From contig JAPOWG010000017.1 in assembly GCA_026707745.1 (NCBI GenBank), positions 1 to 40,861 of the forward strand: DNA of 40,861 nucleotides, written 5' to 3'. Origin of the DNA: Chloroflexota bacterium (GTDB taxonomy: Bacteria; Chloroflexota; Anaerolineae; Aggregatilineales; Phototrophicaceae). This document shows, piece after piece, positions 7,283 through 16,294 of the stretch. Position 1 is the stretch's first letter, and each line of letters begins with the position of its first letter. A model generated the notes under the pieces. That model ran no database searches. It was not told the DNA's origin and was given only the letters and a program-made list of their open reading frames with translations. The position numbers and the translations under genes are program-made.

Positions 7283-9676
7283 ATGAATCGACCGCAAAGA
7301 GCCATCGCAGAGGTTGAGCGGCAGCCTCGCAATCAAGGGCTCATCACGTCTTCAACAACCTGGCGAAAATATGTACAGGCGAATTGGAGAAGCCTGAAAC
7401 AACTGGCTGACAATTCAAGTTTGGACAGTCCCTATCAAAAACTGGTGATGATGGTCTTCACGCCGGTCATGCCAAACCCGCAGGTCAAGCTCGAGCTGCT
7501 GCGCCGTCTGCTGAAACAGTTCCGCTACAGCGGTCCACTCAGCAAGCGCCTGACCGAGATCTACCGCGACCGCGACTATACTCGAACGGCGGAAGATCTC
7601 GCGGGCCGGGAATTGGCGCCGGAAAACCTGCGCACCGACGAACTCGTCGGACTGGACTGGTTGATCGTTGCGACAGGCGGATTGGACGGCTCGGCGAATC
7701 AAGGCGCTGCGGCAATTCAGTTCGCGCGCAATTTGCTGGAGACGATGCGCGACAAGCTCAATTATCCCTCGGCCGTGCGCGTTCAAGCGGGCTCGATATC
7801 GGCCGGCGGACATGTGATCTTCGCCGGGCAGGATGTCAACATCGTCGCCGAGCATTACAGCGGCAGCAAAGCAGCGCTAAAGAACTATCTGGCGGCCGTG
7901 CGCAGCGAATGGAACATCCCGACCACGACCATCCATCCCGCCTCGCAGCATCATAGTCCTGCCATGCTGCATCAGCTGTATACACCGGTTGACATTTGGA
8001 CAGATCAGCGTTCCTTCCATTCGGTCGGCATAGAAGAACTGAACGCGCGCCGTTATCAAGCGATCGAAAAAGATATGGGCTATGTGCGCGAGTCCGTATT
8101 TGAAGTGATTTCCGCTCATGCGCTGATCGTGATCACCGGCGCCGCCGGCACCGGCAAGAGTTCGCTATGCCGGTTCATCGTGACGGCGCTGGCATACGCT
8201 TGCGATCCCCGGGCTGAACGCCAGGACAAGGTCAAGGGATTGGAGATGTTGGGCGCGTCCTGGATCCATGGGCCCATCTTGCCCATATACGCGAGCTTGC
8301 GCGACTTTTGCAATAGCGAGGATCTGTTCCCCAACTCGCTCGCGGAAAGCTCTTCGGAGAGTCTCTTGCAATACGTCAAGCGGAGCACTGGCAAGCTGGG
8401 CGATCACCTCGAAGCCTATCTAACGCAGACCGACGTACCCACGCATGGCAGTTTGCTGGTATTGGACGGACTGGACGAAGTATACGAGGCCGAAGATCGG
8501 ATCATCTTGCAGCGGATAATCGAAAACTGGGCGGATCGCTTTCCCAGTTGCCGCGTGATCGTAACCAGCCGCACCTATGCCTATCGCCATGATTCTCGCT
8601 GGCGTTTGTCCGAGCGATTCGCTTCCGCCGAACTGGCGCCCTTCACCTGGAATCAGGTCAAGACCTATATCGAGCGCTGGTACGCCAATGTGGCGGAAAA
8701 CCGTCCCAGCGCGCTGGGCGGGAGAGCGGTGGCGGCAAAACAGTCGGCAGCAATGGCGGCGGATCTATACAAAGCCATCAGAGAAAATCGCGCGCTTTGG
8801 CCACTGGCTCGCCAGCCGCTGATGCTGGCGTTGCTGACGCTGATTCACGAAGATTACAAACAGTTGCCGGACAAGCGCGCCGAACTGTACGAGCATACGG
8901 TCGAGTTGCTCGATCGCTGGAATATCCCGTCGCCGGCGGACAAGCTGCACGAGAAACTGGCCAACATCAATCTGGACCGGATGCGCGCGGCCCTGAAACT
9001 AATCGCATTCGAGCTGCATTCGGAACAGAAAAGCTATCAGCGCTATCCGACGATTATTGATCGGGCGCGGCTGCTGGACAAACTGATGCAGCAACAGTCG
9101 CAGGGCGGGGGCTTGGGCGCGGGCATTGAAGACGTACTGGAATACCTGGCGACTCGCAACGGCATTCTGGTGGCCGATTCGCCCAACCTGTACCGCTTCC
9201 CGCATTTGACGATTCAAGAGTACCTGGCTGCATGCGCGCTGCTGGAGTTCTACGACGAGTGCGAAATGCCGGCCGGGCTGCGGGCTCAAAGCGCTGAAGG
9301 ATGGATTTTTCCAGAAAATGTCGTCGCCCTGCTCTGCCATGACTACGCGCGCTGGCGCAATGTGGCGCTGTTCGCCGGGGCAATTATCGCGGCCGGCAAA
9401 TGGCAAGACATGCGCTGGCAGCTCATCGACGAATTGTTGCCCAACCGGCTGGATCACAGTCTTTCCGAGCAGGCCTTGCACTGCATCAGCGTGGCGGCGG
9501 AAATCTGGGGCGAGAGTTGGCTGAAGTCGCGCACGCGCAGCCAGCTCATCATCGAAACACATTTGATCCGCTGTCTCAAATTGATTCACGGAGACGAACG
9601 GATCGACGCGCCGGAACGCGCCAATAATTACGCAATCCTGACGCGTCTGGCCAAGAGCCAGCCCGGCAGACCGTAA
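7283..9676 (+). CDS. NACHT-domain STAND NTPase
   Basis: A 797-aa cytoplasmic signalling ATPase. Residues 1-165 are a helical N-terminal domain that is not recognised. Residues 176-185 carry GHVIFAGQDV, shared with the preceding small protein. The NACHT core has a canonical Walker A at 286-293 (GAAGTGKS), Walker B at 392-399 (LVLDGLDE) and a sensor strand RVIVTSRTYAY. A helical half containing FPHLTIQEYLAA follows. The C terminus (GDERIDAPERANNYAILTRL, then KSQPGRP and stop) resembles the linker that, in many NACHT proteins, leads directly into an FGE-like domain, and here the protein ends instead. STAND proteins oligomerise on sensing a trigger and activate an attached or neighbouring effector. 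The small protein at 6714-7232 is the natural partner. The start is ATG 7283. Confidence 0.9.
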   Translation: MNRPQRAIAEVERQPRNQGLITSSTTWRKYVQANWRSLKQLADNSSLDSPYQKLVMMVFTPVMPNPQVKLELLRRLLKQFRYSGPLSKRLTEIYRDRDYTRTAEDLAGRELAPENLRTDELVGLDWLIVATGGLDGSANQGAAAIQFARNLLETMRDKLNYPSAVRVQAGSISAGGHVIFAGQDVNIVAEHYSGSKAALKNYLAAVRSEWNIPTTTIHPASQHHSPAMLHQLYTPVDIWTDQRSFHSVGIEELNARRYQAIEKDMGYVRESVFEVISAHALIVITGAAGTGKSSLCRFIVTALAYACDPRAERQDKVKGLEMLGASWIHGPILPIYASLRDFCNSEDLFPNSLAESSSESLLQYVKRSTGKLGDHLEAYLTQTDVPTHGSLLVLDGLDEVYEAEDRIILQRIIENWADRFPSCRVIVTSRTYAYRHDSRWRLSERFASAELAPFTWNQVKTYIERWYANVAENRPSALGGRAVAAKQSAAMAADLYKAIRENRALWPLARQPLMLALLTLIHEDYKQLPDKRAELYEHTVELLDRWNIPSPADKLHEKLANINLDRMRAALKLIAFELHSEQKSYQRYPTIIDRARLLDKLMQQQSQGGGLGAGIEDVLEYLATRNGILVADSPNLYRFPHLTIQEYLAACALLEFYDECEMPAGLRAQSAEGWIFPENVVALLCHDYARWRNVALFAGAIIAAGKWQDMRWQLIDELLPNRLDHSLSEQALHCISVAAEIWGESWLKSRTRSQLIIETHLIRCLKLIHGDERIDAPERANNYAILTRLAKSQPGRP

Positions 9677-9810
9677 ACGATGGCAAGGGTTTGTACACTT
9701 GGCGAGTGGTTTTTCGACCGAAGCAGTAGCGACTCCACAACTCCTGTTCCTAGACTTGCTCAAGGCAAACGGTATGCTGTCCTGATGATTTTGCAGGGAC
9801 AAGATTCGCA

Positions 9811-10854
9811 ATGACCAGACATCTCATGCGGCGATCAATCCAAGCCATTCCAACCTTGTTTGGGGTGACAATCGTCGCATTCCTGCTGATGCAAGCCACG
9901 CCCGGCGATCCCATTTCGCTGATCATGTTTAATCCCGATGCCACTCCCGAAGCCACGGAACAATTACGGCGCCAACTAGGCTTGGATCAGCCGGCATTAA
10001 TCCAATACGTCTACTGGCTAATCGGCAATGATTGGGCCCACATTGACGTCGATGCGGATGGCAAGGGAGATTTTTATGGCACAAGGCTAGGTTTTCTGCG
10101 TGGAGACCTGGGGCAATCAATCCAAAAAAGACGACCCGTCACGGAAATGCTGTTTGAAAGGGTCTCCGCCACGCTGCAATTGACACTGTCCGCCGCCGTT
10201 GTCGGCTACCTCCTTGGGATTGGCATTGGGGTCTTGGCAGCAATTAATCATCGAGGAATCTTTGACCAATTCGCGCGGGTGATTTCGGTCATAGGAAATG
10301 CTGTGCCCAGCTTTTGGTTGGGGCTGTTATTAATAATGCTGTTCAGTGTAAGACTTGGTATCTTGCCCATGTCCGGCATGCAAGATGTCACCCGAAGCAG
10401 CGATGCATTTGACCTCGGGGACAGAATCAGACATATGGTTATGCCTGTCCTGGTACTGTCGTTGGGGACAATCGCGGCCATATCTCGTTATACTCGCACA
10501 CAAGTTCTTGAAGTGTTGAGCCTGGACTATGTTCGCACTGCCCGATCCAAAGGGCTCCAGGACCATCAAATATATGTTCGACACGTCACGCGCAATGCGC
10601 TGATGCCCGTCGCGACCTTGATTGGTCCAACACTGGGATTTTTGCTCAGCGGCGCGGTCATTATTGAACAAGTATTTAGTTGGCCTGGATTAGGCAGGTT
10701 GGCGGTTAATGCAGTGAGCCAGCGGGATTACCCCCTGGTCATGGGGACGGTGGTGCTTGGCGCAATTCTTTACGTCTTCGGCAATCTCACATCCGATCTG
10801 TTTTATTCCTGGATAGATCCACGCGTTCGATTTGATGCGGAAAGTTTAGCGTGA
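9811..10854 (+). CDS. ABC transporter permease, DppB/OppB type
   Basis: A 347-aa inner-membrane permease of the peptide/nickel ABC importer family. The N-terminal MTRHLMRRSIQAIPTLFGVT opening, GDLGQSIQ, several hydrophobic segments, and the cytoplasmic EAA loop around DYVRTARSKGL are family hallmarks. It ends IDPRVRF, as DppB proteins usually do. A roughly 25-residue insert after YWLIGNDW (DVDADGKGDFYGTRLGF) precedes the GDLG motif. Its TGA overlaps the start of the next gene, so the two permeases are coupled. No ATPase gene is in the window, so the ATP-binding subunits must be encoded elsewhere. Confidence 0.93.
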   Translation: MTRHLMRRSIQAIPTLFGVTIVAFLLMQATPGDPISLIMFNPDATPEATEQLRRQLGLDQPALIQYVYWLIGNDWAHIDVDADGKGDFYGTRLGFLRGDLGQSIQKRRPVTEMLFERVSATLQLTLSAAVVGYLLGIGIGVLAAINHRGIFDQFARVISVIGNAVPSFWLGLLLIMLFSVRLGILPMSGMQDVTRSSDAFDLGDRIRHMVMPVLVLSLGTIAAISRYTRTQVLEVLSLDYVRTARSKGLQDHQIYVRHVTRNALMPVATLIGPTLGFLLSGAVIIEQVFSWPGLGRLAVNAVSQRDYPLVMGTVVLGAILYVFGNLTSDLFYSWIDPRVRFDAESLA

Positions 10855-11783
10855 TGGCAAAGGGCGCATCATTATTCCACAGCCCAAAACAATCCGACGC
10901 GAGCATGCCGGCTGAGGCGCCGCGGTCCCGATCCTTTTGGGAAGATGCTCTGCGCTCGCTATTGCGTGACAAGCTAACCGTCTTGTCAATGAGCGTATTA
11001 TTGCTGCTGACGATTGGTTGTATTGTATTGCCACCTCTAGTAGAAGACTGGACCGGCTTCGATTCCAATAGCACCAATGTGCTAGACCGTTACGCCGCAC
11101 CTGGGGAAAACAAACATCTCTTAGGGGCTGACCAACTTGGACGCGATCAGCTTATACGGCTGCTGTATGGGGGCAGGGTTTCATTTGGGATCGCCTATTT
11201 GGCGAGCTTCCTGTCCATCACCATCGGCGTCATTGTCGGCATTCTTGCCGGCTATTATGGTGGCGTCCTTGATGAGTTCATCATGTGGATCATCAACACC
11301 CTAGCCTCTATCCCTCAATTGTTTCTGTTAATCCTGGTCTCGACAATATTTTCGGCGTCGCCAGCGGTTCTGGTGATTATACTAGGTGTGCTGGGATGGA
11401 TTACCAGTTGTCGTCTCGTACGCGGCGAAGTCATTGCCCTAAGAGAGCGGGACTATATCCTGGCGGCTCATGCGATGGGCGCGCCGGCTTGGCGGATTGC
11501 TATTTTTCATCTGTTCCCGAATGTATTGCCTCTCATAATTGTCGCTTTGACCATCAACGCGGGCACCTTGATATTGATCGAGTCGGGCTTGAGTTTCCTC
11601 GGGTTGGGCGTGCAGCCGCCCATTCCTTCTTGGGGGAATATGCTAACAACGGCCCGCACCTATTTTGTAACCGGACCGCACTTGGTCGTTTGGCCCGGTA
11701 TGCTCATTACCGTCACCGTATTATGCTTTTATCTGGTTGGCGATGGCTTGCGGGATGCGCTCGATCCATGGATACGGCGGTAA
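10851..11783 (+). CDS. ABC transporter permease, DppC/OppC type
   Basis: A 310-aa second permease of the same importer. It has the DppC N-terminal tail, one membrane segment followed by HLLGADQLGRDQLIRLLYGGRVS, then the EAA region (RERDYILAAHAMGAP) and the end signature LSFLGLGVQPPIPSWGNML. The start may be GTG 10851 (GTGA overlap) or ATG 10854 (one-base overlap with the previous TGA). Both couple it to the upstream permease. It forms the heterodimeric channel with that permease. The substrate is probably a peptide or similar solute taken from the binding protein encoded convergently downstream. Confidence 0.93.
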   Translation: MMAKGASLFHSPKQSDASMPAEAPRSRSFWEDALRSLLRDKLTVLSMSVLLLLTIGCIVLPPLVEDWTGFDSNSTNVLDRYAAPGENKHLLGADQLGRDQLIRLLYGGRVSFGIAYLASFLSITIGVIVGILAGYYGGVLDEFIMWIINTLASIPQLFLLILVSTIFSASPAVLVIILGVLGWITSCRLVRGEVIALRERDYILAAHAMGAPAWRIAIFHLFPNVLPLIIVALTINAGTLILIESGLSFLGLGVQPPIPSWGNMLTTARTYFVTGPHLVVWPGMLITVTVLCFYLVGDGLRDALDPWIRR

Positions 11784-11786
11784 CAA

Positions 11787-11819
11787 CACAAGCGCATACC
11801 GTGATGATATACGCTTGTG
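11787..11819. terminator. Possible bidirectional terminator between convergent genes
   Basis: CACAAGCG (11787-11794) and CGCTTGTG (11812-11819) form an 8-bp stem with partial further pairing inside. It sits in the 74-bp gap between the convergent permease and binding-protein genes. There is no long T-run on either side, so strength is uncertain. Confidence 0.4.
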
Positions 11820-11857
11820 GGAGTCGGCTGTCGGCTTACGATCGCCAGCGACAAGTT

Positions 11858-13501
11858 CTAAGCATCTGCGATACCCCAACTTGGAATCTGCCAGGCCGAA
11901 TTCCAGGGACCTGGATTAAAGTTGGTGACGCGGCTATTCATCACATGTACTTGATTGGTGACTACGGTGAAGTCATAAGCGACCTCTTCAGAGACAATCC
12001 TTTGCAGCTCGCGGTAGATCTCGGCACGCGCGTCGGCATCGCATCCGGCCAATGTTCTGCCTTGTTTGAGCAACTCATCAACTCGCGGATTGATGTACGA
12101 TGTCAAGTTAAAGCCCGAACCTGCGACATCATTTTCGCTTAGCAAAATATTGTAAGCGATTCCATCCACTTCCGTGCCACCGCCAAATCCAACGATCGTA
12201 ATATCAAACTTTTGCGAGAGCAAAACATCCGTGAGGTATGCGCTCCACTCCATAATGGAAACATTGAGCTTGATGCCGATATCACCAAGCTGATCCTGAG
12301 CGATTAAAGCGATATTGGTATACAGATCTACCAATTCGGCGTAGAGCAAATCGACTTCAAATGGCAGGCCGTCTTTTTCTCGGATGCCGGTCTCCTCATT
12401 CATAATCCAGCCAGCTTCATCCAGCAATTCAGCCGCCCGCTCCGGATTGTGTTCGTAGCCGGTCACATCCCCTGCTACTGCCCAGCCGAAGGAAGGCGTC
12501 ACCGGACCAGCCGCCCGCGCGCCGCCACCCGGGCCCAATGTTTGCAGAACCGCATTCTTGTCGTAACCCATCGCAACTGCCTGGCGGACGCGCACATCAC
12601 TGAAAAACGGATTCGGATCTTGCTCAATCAGATTGCCTTCTTCATCATAGGCGCTCTGTGGATTGGCACTATCGGCCCAATTCATGATGAGCATGGGCGT
12701 ATTGTTCAAGGAAAACACGTGCGGAATGAGGAAATCGGGTCCGCCCAGTTGTTCCAATTGATCGGGATACATGAATACATAATCAACCTCGCCCGTGAGC
12801 AATGACTGATTCTGTATCGTTGTATCCACCAATACGCGATTGAATATAGTTGGGATTTGCGGGTCGCCACCATAAAAGTCAGGGTTCTCTCGCAGACGTA
12901 TGAATTCATCCGGTTTCCATTCATCCACGACATAAGGACCGCTGGTCACATTAGGCTCGGTATTGAAATCATTTTCCACCAGATCGCTGAAATCAGCGGC
13001 AAACACATGAGACGGAATCGGTGTCAGCGCGCCAAAGGTGTTGCCCCATACCGTACAATTGGGCGCCGCAAGCACAACTTCAAATGTCTTATCATCAATG
13101 ATATTGATGCTATCAATGAGCGCCACATTTCCTTTACGCGGAGAAGGGGTGTCCGGGGCGCTGATCGCCCGATAGGTAAAATCAACATCGGCCGATGTGA
13201 TAGGCGCGCCATCACTCCAATCAGCATCGTCGCGGATGCTGAAGGTATAAGTCATCCCATCTTCAGAAATCTCCCATGTAGCCAAATCAGGAATCGGCAA
13301 AGCTGTTTGTGGATCTGTGTCAAACAGCCCTCTCCACAAAAACGACGCAACATCAATTGAGGCGCTGTCAGAAGAAAAAATTGGGTTAAGATTGGAAATA
13401 TCACCGGTCAAGGTACTGCGCAAGAGAACGGCGCCATCTTGAGCAAAAGCGGGAATCATAGTCGCTAAGAGCACTATTGCCACAAAAACACAGCTTTTCA
13501 T
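11858..13501 (-). CDS. ABC transporter substrate-binding protein, family 5 (peptide)
   Basis: A 547-aa secreted solute-binding protein of the DppA/OppA family. The chosen start (complement of 13499-13501) has a strong AAGGGAG site (13509-13515) and opens a signal peptide, MKSCVFVAIVLLATMIPAFA, with an AFA|Q cleavage site. An upstream in-frame ATG at 13573 would add 24 residues with no signal-like character. The mature protein shows family patterns: LTGDISNLNPIF, WEISEDGMTYTFSIRDDADW, SGPYVVDEWKPDEFIRLREN, and FSDVRVRQAVAMGYDK. No lipobox cysteine is present, so its anchoring is unclear. It is encoded opposite to, and facing, the two permeases it most likely serves. The pairing rests on adjacency. 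Confidence 0.93.
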   Translation of the reverse strand: MKSCVFVAIVLLATMIPAFAQDGAVLLRSTLTGDISNLNPIFSSDSASIDVASFLWRGLFDTDPQTALPIPDLATWEISEDGMTYTFSIRDDADWSDGAPITSADVDFTYRAISAPDTPSPRKGNVALIDSINIIDDKTFEVVLAAPNCTVWGNTFGALTPIPSHVFAADFSDLVENDFNTEPNVTSGPYVVDEWKPDEFIRLRENPDFYGGDPQIPTIFNRVLVDTTIQNQSLLTGEVDYVFMYPDQLEQLGGPDFLIPHVFSLNNTPMLIMNWADSANPQSAYDEEGNLIEQDPNPFFSDVRVRQAVAMGYDKNAVLQTLGPGGGARAAGPVTPSFGWAVAGDVTGYEHNPERAAELLDEAGWIMNEETGIREKDGLPFEVDLLYAELVDLYTNIALIAQDQLGDIGIKLNVSIMEWSAYLTDVLLSQKFDITIVGFGGGTEVDGIAYNILLSENDVAGSGFNLTSYINPRVDELLKQGRTLAGCDADARAEIYRELQRIVSEEVAYDFTVVTNQVHVMNSRVTNFNPGPWNSAWQIPSWGIADA

Positions 13502-13583
13502 CTGATTACTCCCTTTACTAATTGGAAGAATACGATCATAAAGAGCGTAACACAGTTCATCATTATGATGCAAAGGAACAGCG

Positions 13584-14771
13584 ATGAAGAAACTCCGGAT
13601 TGCAATGTCGACTATTCTTGTCCTTTGTCTTGGTATCTGCCTCGCTCAAGAACCGGAAGAAGCGATTGTGTCCCGTGCTTCGGCGCCCAGCGCAGAGGAT
13701 GTTGTACTAAGCGAAATCGCCAGCGGATTCAATCGCCCTCTATACGTGACACACGCGGGCGATGGCAGCGAGCGCCTCTTTGTTCTGGAACAAACCGGCA
13801 AGGTATGGGTCATCAAGGACGGGGTTCGAGCGCGGCAGCCTTTTCTCGATATTTCCGGTCTAGTTACGGCAACGGCGAACCGTCTTTACAGCGAACAGGG
13901 CTTGCTGGGTTTGGCTTTTCACCCGGAGTATGCCTCCAATGGTCGTTTTTTCGTAAACTATACCGACCGCAGCGGCACTACTGTCGTCGCTCGGTATCAG
14001 GTTTCGCTCAGCAATCCGGAGGTCGCCGACGCCGGCAGCGGGCAGATCATATTTCAGTTGCGGCAGCCTTATGCCAATCACAATGGCGGTCATATTGACT
14101 TTGGCCCGGACGGTTATCTTTATATCTCCTTGGGAGACGGCGGCTCGGCAAATGACCCCTTGGGCGCGGGGCAGAACCTACGCCTGCTGCTGGGATCCAT
14201 CATTCGAATTGACGTTGATGGCGCCCTGCCTTATGTGATTCCGCCTGACAATCCCTTCGTGGGCGACGATTCGGCGCTTGATGAGATTTGGGCTTATGGG
14301 CTGCGCAACGTCTGGCGCTTCAGCTTTGATCGCGCGACCGGGGACATGTACCTCGCGGACGTGGGGCAAAATCTATGGGAAGAAGTCAATTTTCAAGCGG
14401 CCGACAGCGCTGGCGGCGAAAACTATGGATGGAATGTCTGGGAAGGGACACAGCTATTCGCTGGCGGAAGCGCCAAGGAACACGTCCCGCCGGTCTTCGA
14501 GTACCCGCATTCGCTGGGCTGTTCGATTACCGGCGGTTATGTCTATCGAGGGGGCGCGATTCCGCAGATGGAAGCTGTTTACCTCTTTGGAGATTACTGC
14601 ACCGGCCGGATGTGGGCGATGTACCGCGACCCCGACCTAAATTGGCAGGCGGAGGAGCTCGCAAATACAGGAATGGCGATCAGCAGTTTCGGCGAAGACG
14701 AAGCCGGCGAGATTTACGTTATCGATTATTCGGGGACAATCTATCGTATCGATCCCGCGGTGGCAAGCTAA
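13584..14771 (+). CDS. Secreted PQQ-dependent sugar dehydrogenase-like protein
   Basis: A 395-aa exported six-bladed beta-propeller of the soluble glucose/sorbosone dehydrogenase (GSDH) family. A good AAAGGAA site precedes ATG 13584. A signal peptide runs from MKKLRIAMS to about LGICLAQ. Family motifs are RLFVLEQTGKVWVI, QGLLGLAFHPEY, NHNGGHIDFGPDGYLYISLG with H166 in the position of the catalytic base, and YGLRNVWRFSFD. It would oxidise sugars or polyols in the cell envelope with PQQ. PQQ synthesis genes are not in this window, and many family members have no proven substrate. It is divergent from the binding-protein gene, sharing an 82-bp intergenic region, and ends 4 bp from the convergent membrane protein gene. 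Confidence 0.92.
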   Translation: MKKLRIAMSTILVLCLGICLAQEPEEAIVSRASAPSAEDVVLSEIASGFNRPLYVTHAGDGSERLFVLEQTGKVWVIKDGVRARQPFLDISGLVTATANRLYSEQGLLGLAFHPEYASNGRFFVNYTDRSGTTVVARYQVSLSNPEVADAGSGQIIFQLRQPYANHNGGHIDFGPDGYLYISLGDGGSANDPLGAGQNLRLLLGSIIRIDVDGALPYVIPPDNPFVGDDSALDEIWAYGLRNVWRFSFDRATGDMYLADVGQNLWEEVNFQAADSAGGENYGWNVWEGTQLFAGGSAKEHVPPVFEYPHSLGCSITGGYVYRGGAIPQMEAVYLFGDYCTGRMWAMYRDPDLNWQAEELANTGMAISSFGEDEAGEIYVIDYSGTIYRIDPAVAS

Positions 14772-14775
14772 AGGA

Positions 14776-16152
14776 TCAAGCCAGCGCTTCGGACTCCGGC
14801 AGGTTCTGGATGCCCGCTCGCAAGCGCTTGTACTGCGCGATCAAGGTTTTGACCTGCAACTCCAGGGGATGGTAGCGCTTCATCACTTGCTTGCCTTCGG
14901 TCTGCAACTGACGCATTCTCGTTTCGACCTGGCGCAACCTGGACTCCAGCTTCATATCCCGGTTCTTCCAGTCGATATAAGCCAGGGGAACCAGCAAAAT
15001 GAAGAATGCCCCCAATCCATACGTCACCGAAGCGTAATCCACTTGACCGGTGTAATGGAGATAAAAGCCGAGCGCGCCGCAGGCGACAACCAACATGACA
15101 TGCAGAAGCATACGGCGGAAAAACGCGCCGCGCTTTTGACGCCAGTCCAGCTTGCGCTGCAACTTGTCGCGCTGCTGGCGCAAGCCCGCCAATTCGGACT
15201 TAATCTCATTGACACGTTCTCGTAAAGGTTGGGCCTCTTCGATGAAGCTATCGAGACGCTGTTTAACCAGTCTGGCGCTTTCCCAAGAATCCATCATGCG
15301 GTTGTAGTGCACTTCAAGCGCCTTGATCTGCAATTCGAGGGGCTGATAGCGCTGATGATATTGGTTGCCTTCGGTTTGCAGATCGCGCATTTCGCTTTCC
15401 AGCTTGCGCCTGCGCGAATTAAGCCGCGTGCGCGGATCTTTCCAATTGGCGATCACGATCGGGATCAAGAGGGCACAAGCCCCGGCCAATCCAAAGGCGA
15501 CCAGACTGAAGTTGCGAAAGCTGTTGAAATAGTGAATGCCCACGGCGCCGCTGGCAGCCATCAAGATCACCAGCATGCCCAGCCTGCGCATCACAAAAAT
15601 ACGTGTGCTGCGCCGATCGATTTTCTGCTGTGTTTTTTGATGCTTCTCGCTTAGCGCTTCCAGATCCGTGCGGATGGTACCGAGCTGTTCTCGTATCGGC
15701 TGCCCTTGCAGGCGCAAGGCGTCGAGCCGCCGCTTGAACTGCTGAATGCGTCCCCATTCTTCGAACTGCTCTTGGCTGCCGATATACCATTCGCCCGCGC
15801 CTTCATCGCCAAAGATATGCTGGCCAAACCGAAAACTATAAGGCAAGGGCTTGCCGTTACTCAGGCTGTGCTCCAGATCATTGACTTCGCCCAACAACTG
15901 CTCATGCAAGAGCAGCAGCAGATTGAGCGGCGAAGACATCCTTCTAATTTCTTCGGGGGACAGCGCGCCGTTCGATCCCCCCAGATTGTCACGATGCTGG
16001 GTCAATTCGGTGCGCAGCCTGCCGAGCTCTTGCCGCGCCCGACGGATTCCTGCTGCGCGTTCGCGGGCGTCAATATAAGACTGGAAGAGACGGGGAATCC
16101 CGATGGCGTGCATGTCATCGAGATATTCTTGTGGGGTTGGCTGTGCAATCAT
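14776..16152 (-). CDS. Membrane coiled-coil protein with internal duplication
   Basis: A 458-aa protein of unrecognised family. I chose the ATG at 16152 (GGTGGG upstream) over an in-frame TTG at 16185 with no ribosome binding site. The first 130 residues are helical and charged. Two homologous modules follow at about 139-285 and 296-444. Each comprises a coiled coil with L..QP.RE and L..LRQ/LSEKHQ-like heptads, two adjacent membrane segments (192-208 with 216-235, and 347-366 with 377-393), then WK(D/N)R, LQTEG.Q...RY.PLELQ.K and a final helix. The predicted topology is coiled coils on one membrane face joined by hairpins. A structural or scaffolding role in the envelope is possible but unsupported. 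It is convergent with the sugar dehydrogenase gene. Confidence 0.85.
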   Translation of the reverse strand: MIAQPTPQEYLDDMHAIGIPRLFQSYIDARERAAGIRRARQELGRLRTELTQHRDNLGGSNGALSPEEIRRMSSPLNLLLLLHEQLLGEVNDLEHSLSNGKPLPYSFRFGQHIFGDEGAGEWYIGSQEQFEEWGRIQQFKRRLDALRLQGQPIREQLGTIRTDLEALSEKHQKTQQKIDRRSTRIFVMRRLGMLVILMAASGAVGIHYFNSFRNFSLVAFGLAGACALLIPIVIANWKDPRTRLNSRRRKLESEMRDLQTEGNQYHQRYQPLELQIKALEVHYNRMMDSWESARLVKQRLDSFIEEAQPLRERVNEIKSELAGLRQQRDKLQRKLDWRQKRGAFFRRMLLHVMLVVACGALGFYLHYTGQVDYASVTYGLGAFFILLVPLAYIDWKNRDMKLESRLRQVETRMRQLQTEGKQVMKRYHPLELQVKTLIAQYKRLRAGIQNLPESEALA

Positions 16153-16294
16153 CAAGCGATCCCACCGCGCAAAGAAGGGTGTCAAATCAAAGAGCGTCTG
16201 CAGTCGATTCGATCTGAGACAGGATCATTATATCACATACGCGCATATCGGCAGGCAATGGCAGACTAGGGTATCATAAATCCGGAGGATTCCG

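Noticed and set aside
9751..9780. Promoter TTGCTC/TATGCT before the permease genes
   Set aside because: The spacing between hexamers is only 11 bp, too short for a sigma70 promoter.
11285..12142. Long plus-strand frame across the permease end and the binding-protein gene
   Set aside because: It overlaps two well-supported genes in other frames and has no family-like sequence.
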